From Corylus avellana (Eukaryota > Streptophyta > Magnoliopsida > Fagales > Betulaceae), in NCBI RefSeq assembly GCF_901000735.1, contig NC_081547.1, positions 22,374,046-22,438,045 of the forward strand: a stretch of DNA of 64,000 nucleotides. The letters are read 5' to 3'. Positions 1-11,336 of the stretch are shown piece after piece. Each line of letters starts with the position of its first letter. Within the stretch, counting starts at the first letter, position 1. The notes beneath the pieces were generated by a model. The model worked only from the letters and a program-made list of their open reading frames with translations. It did not search any database and was not told where the DNA came from. A program made the translations under genes and the position numbers.

Positions 1-1
1 T

Positions 2-259
2 ATATATGGTCCCCCTCTTGCTAATATTACCATTCCCTTTATTGCTCTCCCCTTTTCTCAGTATTTATTTTCTTCTGAAGATCATTCTAAGACTCTAGAG
101 CAGTTGGCTCATTCTTACTTTCCCCCGAATTTTTATTGGGTTCCTAAACATCCTTTGAAGGACTTATCATATTATACTGATATTTTGATCCAAACCAATT
201 CTATTCTATTCTATTCTGACCAATTTTTAGCAAAAACATATATATATTTTGAAGGGTAA
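2..259 (+). pseudogene. Unidentified open-frame remnant entering from the left edge
   Basis: A frame open from base 2 runs about 85 codons to a TAA at 257-259. It has no start inside the window and so continues to the left. The translation looks like a real, aromatic-rich protein segment (it contains YFPPNFYWVPKHPL and LSYYTDILIQTNSI) rather than random AT-rich reading. I could not assign a family. A retroelement polyprotein fragment is possible, given the surrounding repeats, but that is inference. It ends at the start of a 45-bp tandem repeat. Confidence 0.25.
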
Positions 260-345
260 ACAAATTAGTTTTGAGAGATATTTTAGAAAAGCCATAAATT
301 GTAAACAAATTAGTTTTGAGAGATATTTTAGAAAAGTCATAAATT
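256..345. repeat. 45-bp tandem duplication
   Basis: Two head-to-tail copies begin GTAAACAAATTAG at 256 and 301. They differ by a single substitution (GCCATAAATT against GTCATAAATT). This is a simple local duplication in AT-rich DNA. Confidence 0.9.
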
Positions 346-1044
346 TTAAAAATAATTTAAAAATTTTGAGGGGACATTAGCCCCATAGCTCTGCATAGTT
401 CTACCGCTTAGAGTACTCACCTCTTAGAGTACTCACGTTTGGTTCAACAAATAATTAGTTAAAATATACATTTTATATATTTTAACTATTCACTTTTTTA
501 AAGCACTTTTAGAGCATCTCTAAAAGAATAGCCAAATCTCTAATAATAAATAGGTTGATGAACATATTTACTATTTATACTATAAACTTTGTTTATAATT
601 TTTTTTTCTCACTTTCTTTATTTTTTTTCTCTCTCTCTCTCCTCCTTTTTCTTTCGCACTTTTTCCCACACAAAATAATATTTAAAGAAAATAAAGAGTA
701 TAGCAGAGAATCTGTTGGTGTATGTATGAAAAAATGAGTTGGTAAGTAAAAATTTATACTTTTTCAGTAGTTATTTTGCTTACTTCTACTGGAGATCGAT
801 ACTCTAATCCAACTCATCATTTTAATTATTTATTTAAAATATTATTTCTTTATCTACTTTTTATATTTACAAGAAAAAGAGAGTACAATTTTTTTTTTTT
901 AATTAATATAACTAGAGATTTGCTCAACAAAGCAAAATACTCTTATACTAGACCAGTTGGGCAGCCCCATGATTTTCCCTCTCTCCCCCCTAACTGTGAT
1001 ATATTAATACATAAATTTTCTTTTTGGCAAGTAGCAGCACTAGA
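346..1044. other. AT-rich non-coding stretch
   Basis: No gene seen. A motif of the GAGCATCTC type near 510, which often marks the end of plant MITEs, suggests an old element, but no partner end could be placed. The open frames here are low-complexity T-rich or TTTCT-rich runs. Confidence 0.5.
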
Positions 1045-1060
1045 AGTTTTGACCTAATTG

Positions 1061-1170
1061 TCTCTAAGGTATAGTTCAATCGGCTGAAGACAACGTCTTA
1101 TGAAGCGGAAGTCATTAGTTCGAATTTCTTATTCTCCTCTTGTGTGGACATGTCAAAAAAAAAAAAAAAA
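1061..1170 (+). mobile_element. tRNA-derived SINE with target-site duplication
   Basis: The 110-bp element has a pol III A-box-like start (AGTTCAATCGGCTG), a B-box-like AGTTCGAATT, a pyrimidine-rich stretch, the 3' signature GGACATGTC and an A tail. It is flanked by 16-bp direct repeats at 1045-1060 and 1171-1186 that differ at one base (AGTTTTGACCTAATTG, AGTTCTGACCTAATTG). The same family recurs at 45.4, 51.9, 55.3, 57.0 and 58.7 kb. Confidence 0.87.
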
Positions 1171-1186
1171 AGTTCTGACCTAATTG

Positions 1187-1663
1187 CCTACAATTAATAA
1201 ATTTGCAATAAGGAGAGTAGCTAGGTTTTAGTCCTCCTCCATATATTTTTTTAGTTTACTACTGTTCATCTCTGCCTTCTTATTACCATTCTTAAAAAAA
1301 AATAAGAGGTAAAAAGAAAATCTAAAAGTGGCACAACAAATTGACCAAAAAGAGAAGACAACAAATTGGGCAATTTCACATTTCCCACAACAAGCCATGA
1401 AACTTGCAACGAGGGAGATGGAAACTGCTTGCTCCAATGTGCAAGAATCATAAAGCTATCATGATAACATACTTTCTTTTGTCTTGTTTCTTCTTGGGAT
1501 TTTCCCACCATTTTTCTCTCTCTTTCTTTCTCCGAACCCCAAACGCAGTTTTACTCCATTTCTCCCCCCTAGCAAGAGAGAAATGTCTCTCCGTCCAAAC
1601 TCCAAAGGGACTGTAAAACACAAAAAACCTTCGCGTGCTTCCATCTTCTCTCTTGGGAACACC

Positions 1664-1697
<34 letters not shown>

Positions 1698-3205
1698 CAC
1701 GCATACACACGAGGGAAAACAGGCCACGGTGTTGTTGGGTTGTTTTGGGCATATTTCAAGGTGGTGATATTTGAAAAAAACACATTCGGTAGGAACAAAA
1801 AAGAATGTCGGTCGTTTGTAAACATGTTTGAGGCTTGTGCATGGACTATTCTGATGAAGATTGACTTCCAAGTGCTCATGGTGGATTGGTGTGTTGGGAA
1901 AATCTCATCGATAAATAAGCCATATATTTTTTTTTTTGGTCTCTTGGATTACATTTCCTCACTATTTTTTCATTCTTTTTCTCTCATGTGATGGGTCTAC
2001 TATAACTTCCGTCATATCTCACCTGCTGATTAATAAGATACAAAATGGATATAGAAATGGCCCAAATGGGATCATCACCTTTTCTTTTTTTCCATTGTGG
2101 TTTGCATTAATTAACAAGTTAAATGACATAGTTTTGCATGCATTTAGGATTCCAAAGCTCGGTTTTCTTGTCCGTTATGCACAATTATGAGAGGAAATTA
2201 TTGTAAATTAATCCTTATGATATAAAATAAATCAATATGTATCCTCGAATGATGTGATCCAAATCTGAAGGGTTTGAGATACGAAACCTAATTAACCTGA
2301 AACTTAATGGAGTAGACGAGTGTGGTTTTTTCCTTGCATATAGAATTGAAAACATTTATCAAGATCCTTAATTAGAATTATATATAAAATATTCTATTAA
2401 GTACAATTCTTCAAATTATAATAATTAATTAGATCCCTTGGTCTTAGAAAGACCGATTGTAGTTGTAGTGCTGGTGGACAAAATGGTTGCCCGGGCAAGA
2501 AGTTGACGAGTGGGGATTACATTACTTAATTAGTAGGTTAAATATTAATTAAATAATTAAATTTATAATATTAAATTGAAATTTAGAATCTTAATAAACA
2601 GTCTAAATCAAAATTAGCATTTATTATTGAAGGCAAAACTGGATTCATTTATATATTATTGTTTATTAGAAGCGATGAAACGAAGACAAGTACATGAGAA
2701 TGACGACATCATATGTATCGGATGGTTGTTCTGTTTCCATTTTCCTCCTTTAAAAAAAAAGTACGTAGACCCAGAAGATGAAGATGAAACTGGTGGAGTC
2801 CACAAATCATTTGTACGACGACATTGAAGCTTTGTGACCTACAGTTGCTGCCAGTATCTGGTGAGCTTCCCCAAAAACTTCAGTAGTCGACAACCTTTTC
2901 AATGGAGTTTGCTTGATTTTTTTTTTTTTTCTTGAAATAATGGGTTAATGTGAAACAAAAGTAAAAACTGCTTTTTTCTGAATTTTAAAGTGCGTCTTAT
3001 ATATATTTAATGATCAGAGGAAAAAGATTATGAAAAATGTACAAGAGCTTCAAGCGTGGCCGGCTACTTAAATCTAGATGTGGAGTAGCTTTAGGTCCCT
3101 TTAAGATTATCATTTTAGGAAGTAATATTTTAAAATTGTTATTTTTTTAAATTATAAAGATATTTGATAAAATATGTTAAAAAATACATCAAATATTTAT
3201 TATGT
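1187..3205. other. Non-coding stretch with a CT microsatellite
   Basis: No supported gene. A (CT)n run at about 1669-1695 creates long overlapping open frames on both strands that translate to LSLSLS or RERERE. These are microsatellite artefacts. The rest is AT-rich sequence with poly-T and poly-A runs. Confidence 0.55.
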
Positions 3206-5049
3206 GAAATTATAATTTTAGTTTAAATTTGTGTGTTTTTTTTTTTCCTTCAAATAAGCACTCTGAAATTTGCTCATAAAAATTATAGATTTTTTTTCTT
3301 CTTATTTTAAATTAAGTTTTTTTAAATCACAATATCAAATACATTTATTATATCTTTTGAAAACACATTATTTTTACAAAATTGTAATTTCAAACACACC
3401 CTTAAAGTTGTCGATCACCCCAACTAAAAGCTTTGAAGGTGGCCGCACTACTTGAACATTTAAGAGCTTCAGGGTCACACGACTGCTACCTATACAATCA
3501 CGGATGGTCATAACCATTTCCAATGTGTCTAGTTGCAACCACCCTTAATGCTCACCGTAAGTGGTCTTACGAAGAAATTTCTTTTTCAAAACGAAAAATG
3601 AACCAGTTTTACAGTAAATCAAGAAAAAACAAAACAAAAACCCTTAGGGCGATTCTCATCATGGGAGAGTATACAATTTTTTTTTAGAGAGGAATGACTA
3701 TTCCTAGCCATTCATGTAGAATGATTATTTTTAAGAATACTAAACAAATCAAATAGAATGATAATAAGTATTCTATTTCATTCTTAGACCCAATATTAAT
3801 TCTTGTTTATCAAACTTGCTCTCTTAGTATTCACTCCCTCTTTTTAATTAATGATTTTAAAATACCAAGGGCCATTTAAGTTTATTGTTAATGCTCAATT
3901 GCTCATCATGAGTGGTCCACGACTTGGATTAGCTAAAATGTGGTCCCTTCAAGCTTTGGTTTTATAAAGATAGATAAGAATATTGTATCTATATATATTT
4001 TCTATGATTAACATAAATATATTAATACTTTTTTGGATTTTTTTTTTTAATTTTTAAATCATATTCCTAAGGTATTGTAATTGGTTTAATCAAATAAGTC
4101 TAAATAAATCATTGACGGGAATTAGTTATATATTGAAAAATTAGATACCATGGAGTGTGATTAGATCAATTGGATACAATTAAAGACTTTTTTTCTTTTT
4201 CTTTTTCTTTTTTTTAGGTGTACCTTTAAAAGACTTGATAGAATAGGCTGAGTACTCATGATTTGCTAACCCTAAAAACCCAAAGCTACAACATTTACAA
4301 AAAGATTTTGCCCTTAAAAAGACAACCATTTCTTCCCCTCTACATCACCCAAAAGATTACACGGTCATGATCAACAATTTTGTCAAAGATCCTGCCCCCC
4401 CCAGAACAGACGCTATCGATCAGTGGGACGCAACTCCCACTGATTGACAAGATCAGGACCTTTCATATGTCATCATCAAACAGCATCTTCCACATACTTA
4501 GCGGTTCCTCAAGTGAGTGTGCAGGGCTATTACCAATGCCTTCGCTACACCCAAATCTTCCTCTGGCTAAAGAAAAGCAAATCAACATAGATTAAATTAA
4601 ATTAAATAGGCTATCAAAAGGCTAAGCCAAGCAGTCAAACGAAACAATCAAACAATCTTTTCCAGGACGACACCGTGACGCCCTCTGATCGCGTACACAA
4701 TGCATAATCCAACGGCTATTAACCCTCCTATCAAATCCTCGAGATGTTGCACCCCCTTAATCAATGACCATCAAATCATCTCGTTCCAAATTACCCTTCA
4801 CTACTTCCGTAATGCCATCCATATCCCTACCGAAGTAATTTTGATGGGTAGTTTAGACATTACGGAAGGTATATATCCTTCCTGCCCAGGAAAGACAAAA
4901 CATGTAGTAAATAAGGGATTTCGGTCTAATCGATATTGACAGGAATATCTTTAAATCAAAATGAAATCTTTTTTCTCAAGAAAAATAATGGTTAATTAAT
5001 AATTTATCATTTCTTTGGTAGTATATATACTGTTACATGCAAAATCGTC
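3206..5049. repeat. Copy A of a 1.85-kb duplicated block (probable contig overlap)
   Basis: This block repeats at 5150-6998. The left 600 bp or so differ by scattered substitutions and small indels. From about 3852 the two copies line up with a constant offset of 1949 and no visible differences up to the gap. Copy A stops at the gap, while copy B continues seamlessly into the ERF gene. No gene was identified in the block; a denser segment near 4380-4590 remains unassigned. Confidence 0.95.
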
Positions 5050-5149
5050 NNNNNNNNNNNNNNNNNNNNNNNNNNNNNNNNNNNNNNNNNNNNNNNNNNN
5101 NNNNNNNNNNNNNNNNNNNNNNNNNNNNNNNNNNNNNNNNNNNNNNNNN
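5050..5149. other. Assembly gap (100 N)
   Basis: Exactly 100 N, a conventional placeholder of unknown true size. It is flanked on both sides by copies of the same 1.85-kb sequence. Confidence 1.
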
Positions 5150-6998
5150 GAAATTATAATTTTAGTTTAAATTTGTGTGTGTTTTTTTTTTCCTTCAAAT
5201 AAGCACTCTGAAACTTGCTCATAGAATTATAAATTTTTTTTCTTCTTATTTTAAATTAAGTTTTTTTAAATCACAATATCAAATACATTTATTATATCTT
5301 TTAAAAACACATTATTTTTACAAAATTGTAATTTCAAACACACCCTTAAAAGTTGTCGATCACCCCAACTAAAAGCTTTGAAGGTGGCCGCACTACTTGA
5401 ACATTTAAGAGCTTCAGGGTCACACGACTGCTACCTATACAATCACGGATGGTCATGACCATTTCCAATGTGTCTAGTTGCAACCACCCTTAATGCTCAC
5501 TGTGAGTGGTCTCACGAAGAAATTTCTTTTTCAAAACGAAAAATGAACCAGTTTTAAAAGTAAATTAAGAAAAAACAAAACATAAACCCTTAGGGCGATT
5601 CTCATCATGGGAGAATATACAATTTTTTTTTTTTTTAGAGGAATGACTATTCCTAGCCATTCATGTAGAATGATTATTTTTAAGAATACTAAACAAATCA
5701 AATAGAATGATAATAAGTATTCTATTTCATTCTTAGACCCAATATTAATTATTGTTTATCAAACTTGATCTCTTAGTATTCACTCCCTCTGTTTAATTAA
5801 TGATTTTAAAATACCAAGGGCCATTTAAGTTTATTGTTAATGCTCAATTGCTCATCATGAGTGGTCCACGACTTGGATTAGCTAAAATGTGGTCCCTTCA
5901 AGCTTTGGTTTTATAAAGATAGATAAGAATATTGTATCTATATATATTTTCTATGATTAACATAAATATATTAATACTTTTTTGGATTTTTTTTTTTAAT
6001 TTTTAAATCATATTCCTAAGGTATTGTAATTGGTTTAATCAAATAAGTCTAAATAAATCATTGACGGGAATTAGTTATATATTGAAAAATTAGATACCAT
6101 GGAGTGTGATTAGATCAATTGGATACAATTAAAGACTTTTTTTCTTTTTCTTTTTCTTTTTTTTAGGTGTACCTTTAAAAGACTTGATAGAATAGGCTGA
6201 GTACTCATGATTTGCTAACCCTAAAAACCCAAAGCTACAACATTTACAAAAAGATTTTGCCCTTAAAAAGACAACCATTTCTTCCCCTCTACATCACCCA
6301 AAAGATTACACGGTCATGATCAACAATTTTGTCAAAGATCCTGCCCCCCCCAGAACAGACGCTATCGATCAGTGGGACGCAACTCCCACTGATTGACAAG
6401 ATCAGGACCTTTCATATGTCATCATCAAACAGCATCTTCCACATACTTAGCGGTTCCTCAAGTGAGTGTGCAGGGCTATTACCAATGCCTTCGCTACACC
6501 CAAATCTTCCTCTGGCTAAAGAAAAGCAAATCAACATAGATTAAATTAAATTAAATAGGCTATCAAAAGGCTAAGCCAAGCAGTCAAACGAAACAATCAA
6601 ACAATCTTTTCCAGGACGACACCGTGACGCCCTCTGATCGCGTACACAATGCATAATCCAACGGCTATTAACCCTCCTATCAAATCCTCGAGATGTTGCA
6701 CCCCCTTAATCAATGACCATCAAATCATCTCGTTCCAAATTACCCTTCACTACTTCCGTAATGCCATCCATATCCCTACCGAAGTAATTTTGATGGGTAG
6801 TTTAGACATTACGGAAGGTATATATCCTTCCTGCCCAGGAAAGACAAAACATGTAGTAAATAAGGGATTTCGGTCTAATCGATATTGACAGGAATATCTT
6901 TAAATCAAAATGAAATCTTTTTTCTCAAGAAAAATAATGGTTAATTAATAATTTATCATTTCTTTGGTAGTATATATACTGTTACATGCAAAATCGTC
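5150..6998. repeat. Copy B of the 1.85-kb block, ERF upstream region
   Basis: Second copy of 3206-5049. It is contiguous with the ERF gene, so it is the copy that carries the gene's real upstream DNA. It begins abruptly at the gap in the middle of an AT-rich run, as a contig edge would. Confidence 0.95.
6971..6978 (+). promoter_or_regulatory. Possible TATA box of the ERF gene
   Basis: TATATATA lies about 70 bp upstream of the ERF start codon at 7044. The position would give a short 5' UTR of roughly 40 bases. Similar AT runs are common in this window, so this is only a candidate. Confidence 0.35.
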
Positions 6999-7043
6999 AT
7001 TCTCCGTTTGTGCTTGTTTCGTCCCCGTTCAAAAACAACCAAT

Positions 7044-7832
7044 ATGGACGGGAAAGCCCTTCAAACCGTTCCGTTCTTTACCATTTCCGAACCGTTTCAT
7101 GCACCGAAACCGTTAACGTTGCTCGCCGAAAAGCCGCGCTTTTACGGCTCTCACTTGTCCGGCGTTTCTGCAGACCTTTCTCTTTGTGGTGTTGACAACA
7201 AAGAAACGGAACCGGAAACGGAAACGGAAACGTCGCCGGTTCTTGACGGAATCGCTGCCGTTGTGGGTCAGCACGTCCTCTTCGGAGGTAACATTAACAC
7301 CAACAAAAGTGTAAGCATCAGCTACAAGACCGATACGAAACGTTTCGGTGCCGAAACGGTGAAGGGTACTGGCGGAAACGTTGCGGTTCAGAAGAGCTAT
7401 AGAGGGGTGAGGAAGAGGCCGTGGGGGAGGTGGTCGGCGGAGATACGCGACCGTATAGGGAGGTGCAGACACTGGCTGGGGACGTTCGACACGGCGGAGG
7501 ATGCGGCGCGTGCGTATGACGCGGCGGCGAGGCGGCTGAGGGGGTCGAAAGCCCGAACCAACTTCGAAATCCCTTCGGTTCTGCCGCTAGTAATGTCATC
7601 GCCTTCAACATCTTCGTCTTCATCTTCGGAAGCTAAGAAGGTGAGCGCCAAGGCTAAGGCGGCGGCGCAGAGTGGGAGGAGGAAGTGCTCGGTGGTGACT
7701 TCGGTGGCTCAGCTTTTCAGCTCAAATGTTTGTAGTACTACAAGAGAAGGGAATGGGAACGGGAGCTTGGAGCTTGATTTGAAGCTGGGTGTGAATTTCG
7801 GCGGCAGAAGTTCTCCATCTATGCCTGTTTAG
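7044..7832 (+). CDS. ERF-family AP2 transcription factor with C-terminal EAR motif
   Basis: Intronless gene for a 262-residue protein. A single AP2/ERF DNA-binding domain spans about residues 119-177: [38 protein letters not shown] and a closing KARTNF. The Ala and Asp at the diagnostic positions in WSAEIRD place it with ERF rather than DREB proteins, so a GCC-box-type target is expected from family knowledge. The stretch [11 protein letters not shown] in the second strand region is less common than the usual DP-K-RVWLG. LELDLKL at 242-248 fits the LxLxL EAR repression motif, which points to a nuclear repressor. A Ser run (about 186-195) and a Lys/Ala-rich basic segment (199-214) link the domains. 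The ATG at 7044 is used; the frame is open a little further upstream but only with TTG. A GGAAAC hexamer repeat near 7209-7232 encodes an ETET run. The exact ERF group was not assigned. Confidence 0.93.
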   Translation: MDGKALQTVPFFTISEPFHAPKPLTLLAEKPRFYGSHLSGVSADLSLCGVDNKETEPETETETSPVLDGIAAVVGQHVLFGGNINTNKSVSISYKTDTKRFGAETVKGTGGNVAVQKSYRGVRKRPWGRWSAEIRDRIGRCRHWLGTFDTAEDAARAYDAAARRLRGSKARTNFEIPSVLPLVMSSPSTSSSSSSEAKKVSAKAKAAAQSGRRKCSVVTSVAQLFSSNVCSTTREGNGNGSLELDLKLGVNFGGRSSPSMPV

Positions 7833-10350
7833 TGTTATGCATGCATACGTGTTTATTATGCCTTTTTTTTTTTTTTTTTTTGGTTCGTCTTTCTTGCTGA
7901 TGGGCTGGATATATTTATCTATAACGCATATGCGTGAAAGAAGATACTTTTAGTGTTGTAGTTGGATGAAGATTCCAGCCCATGCTTTTGAGATCTAGGG
8001 CAACGAAGATGATGAATATATATATATATTTATAAATAGATACTTAAATGTACGGCAGTAAACCTTCAAGAAGGTGGTGTTTGTTTGTTTGTCAGTCTTT
8101 TTCTTATTTGGTTTTTGAAGAACATCTTCCAGCAACTTCCATGGAGTGCAGAGCCAATGTTGTAAGATTATTCTCTCTGCTGCAGTGCAAGTGCATACAA
8201 TTTCTGGGATTCCACATTCCTATGGTGGAGTACTGCATGTTAAATAAAATAATGTTTGAGTTGGAGTGCATGGGTATGTAAAAACCGGTTTAACATTATA
8301 AATTATAAATATTAAACAAAATAATGTTTTAGAAACCGGTTTTTTTTTTTGTTTTTGCCAAATTAAATAACCTTAAGATGATTAATGAGGGCGGTTTGGC
8401 TAAAAAGGGTTGCGAACTACTCTTAGTAACTTGAGGTTTCTTAACCATGCAATCATGGCCAGCAATCTTCAAATGGTCATTGGTGGTTCAGATATTGGAT
8501 ATATATTGAGATGGTCTTTTTGTTGAAAGGGATACTTTGTATTGTTTGATGACAAGAAGTAAACACATCCAATTGTGGTAATCTAAAGTTTGAAAGAAAA
8601 AACATATTAATTATTAATTGGGTGATAAATAAATTAAGAGGAATCTGAAGATTTCCCAAACTGTTTCCTAGCGAGTATATGTGGGTGCGGTGTGAGAGGG
8701 ACCCGTAGCAGAAGATCGGGCGAAAAGAAGTGGAAATGGTCAAAGCTTTTTCAGAAGCGCTGCGAATGGGAAGAGCACTGTTGGAAGTACAATTCCTGCT
8801 GCTCTACCTTTCTGGCTTTCTGCCATGTATGTACGTGCTTCATGCATTTATTTACTGTTAAAAGTGCGTGGAGGACGGAGGGGACCCCCTCCCCCTCCGG
8901 CTCTGGCTCAGACACGTCGTAAAAGTCGCCCATGAAAGCCGGACGTGAGAAAATGAGCGGGGAAGAGGGTGATCCTTTCTGAGGAGTGATGATGGTGAAT
9001 GACAGACAGTGGGTGATATATAAATAATTAATAATGGTGGGATGGTGACAGCGGCCTCATGATCAGGCAAGCAGCAGGCAGCTGAAGATCTTCTGCGCGT
9101 TATGTTTGAAAAATCCCTCTTATTACAGTGCGCCTCAGGGCTCAATCACAGTGTGACGTTGATAGATATATAACTATTATTATTTCTGCCCAACGCCAAC
9201 AACACACTCATCATTTACATTATTAATATTTACTTCAAATTACTTATTTTGTGATTTGTGAAATACTTCCATATAATTCAATATTTTGAGCTATTTGTTT
9301 TTACTATTTTATTTAAAATATTATTTATTTTTAAATTAATTTTTTATTATTGTCGTTAAGTTAGTTAGTTCATCTCTAGAAAGAGTGAAGTTAAAATAGC
9401 TATTAAAAAACTCCAAAATTTTATTTTACCTCTTTATTATTATTTTTTTATTCACACTCCAACAAACTCTTTATTCTACCCACTATTTTTTTAAAAAAAA
9501 TTTATATATAACATTGAGGGAAAGCGAGACAGAAACGAGTAAAAAAAAATAAAAAATCTTACGATATGAAAGTTTACTGTATCAAATTTTAACAAAATTT
9601 TTATTTTAAAGTGTGTTGGAGCTTGAAAAGGGCTTGTATTAGTTAAATATAGCTAATATAAAACTTTGAAAAGCTTTGTTGGAGATGCTCTTACCATACT
9701 TAGGAAAATAATCAATCATTTAAGCTGGCATTTTCGAAAAAAATTCCAAAAATAAAAATAATAATGTTCTCATTAGGCCAGCCGCATTGGCTAAAAGGAT
9801 TTTTGTAGCTCAACAATGCATAAGTTAAATTAATTAAAAATAATAATATGAATCTTTCTCTTCTTTATGAATATTGAAAATAGAGAAATATTATAATATT
9901 TTAAATAAAATAGTAAAAGTTGATAGCCAAATTACTGTACCAGATGTAGGTCATTTGCAAAAATAGTTAAAATAGAAAGAAAAAAAAAATGTATATTATT
10001 TTCTTAAATATTTGCTAAGTGGAATATAAATACTTTAAGCTCAAGGCAAAAAAAAAAAAAAAAAAAACATTATTTTACTCTGCTACTCTAATTTTCACTC
10101 TACTATACATGCTTAAGAGTAAATTCCCTATGTTTTAGATCACGATGTGGATGATTATATATATTGTTTAGGAAAATTTGTGAGTACTATAACTTTTATT
10201 TATTGTAACTATTTTATAAATTGACATAACGGTTTATAATCAATGAAATAATTAAAAGTAAAAAGTCTATTTTATTACTTATAGGCTATCATGTGAATTC
10301 GTAAATAAAGTTAATGGATAACTTCATTTTAAACTTTTGAATTACCAAGG
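7833..10350. other. Intergenic DNA downstream of the ERF gene
   Basis: Contains the ERF 3' flank (poly-T run at about 7863-7881) and no supported gene. The segment at about 8680-9150 is clearly richer in G and C than its surroundings but has no convincing reading frame on either strand. The segment from about 9350 to 9690 ends in GGAGATGCTCTTA, the mirror of the GAGCATCTCC ends seen on plant MITEs, so an old element is likely. Confidence 0.45.
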
Positions 10351-10664
10351 GATTTGAGAAGCTCCCTTAAACTTAAAAATGTCTCAATTTGAACTTCCGT
10401 CAGATTTTAAACATTAAAAGTGAGACAATAACGTTTATACCCCTAATTTTTTTATAAAATTCTAAATTTACCCTTAATTCCAAATTTAAAAAAATAATAA
10501 AGTTTTTTTTTTTTTAAAAAAAAAAACTCAGGAATATTTTAGTCTTTTTAGGAGTAAATTAGGGAAGTTAACGGCTAATCTAACGGAGGAATTCAAATTG
10601 ATTACAATTAAAAATTCAGGGATCCAAATTAAAAAGTTTTAAAATTTGGAGAATTTTTCAAATC
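10351..10664. mobile_element. Degenerate terminal-inverted-repeat element (MITE-like)
   Basis: The left end begins GATTTGAGAA and includes AATTTGAACTTCCGTCAGATT. The reverse complement of the right end begins GATTTGAAAAATTC and includes AATTTGAATTCCTCCGTTAGA. The inverted similarity covers most of each half but is imperfect. No coding capacity and no clear target duplication. Confidence 0.5.
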
Positions 10665-11304
10665 GCGTATTAATTTAGAGATATAAAGTGAAGTTACCCC
10701 TAAAGTTAAATATCTTTAGAAGCACTTCATTAATTAGGTGATGACAATCAACTATTGACGAGAAAGTAATTGAAAGTTATACAAATCATCATATTTGTAT
10801 GCCATTCCTACACTATCATGTTTGTTGTCTGCAATGTCGCAATTTGCATGCGTGTTAAGTTTGAGTAATTCTACAAGTCTTTTTTGTGTCTCAAAAAATG
10901 ATGTGCTTTTTAAAATTATAATTTGATCAAAATCTAAAAATGATCAATCACAAATTTAATGGTGATTTTAAGAGCCGCATCATTCTTGTAGGGACACGAA
11001 AGTGACATAGGAAAAACTTGTAGCATTGCTCGTTAAGCCTAACTAATGTATGTTGTCTGACCAATTCATTGTATTGCAGAGTTTCAGCTAGGATTAAGGA
11101 TCATGATTTTATATATATATTGTTAATTAATACAATCACAAACAAGCTCTTAGAATATTGTTAATATAAAAGAATTAGAATTAAGATGTTTCCGTTGTAC
11201 TCCCTCATTTAAGAAAAACAGTAGGGTTTTTTTTTTTTTTGGACGTTTCATTTTTTAAAAAAAATTTTCTATGCTCAAAGTTAGATATTCTTCCTTTTGT
11301 TTTA

Positions 11305-11336
<32 letters not shown>

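Noticed and set aside
1448..1879. Overlapping frames of 96-143 codons on both strands
   Set aside because: They run through a (CT)n microsatellite (LSLSLS or RERERE) and show no domain or splice support.
2462..2527. Cys-rich peptide DCSCSAGGQNGCPG, possible metallothionein fragment
   Set aside because: Only about 25 codons, no start and no matching second Cys cluster.
4380..4939. Two plus-strand frames of 71 and 79 codons upstream of the ERF gene (and 6329-6888)
   Set aside because: No domain; the same frames recur only because the block is duplicated at the gap.
7113..7651. Minus-strand frames of 84-119 codons
   Set aside because: Shadows of the ERF coding sequence; the plus frame has the AP2 domain.
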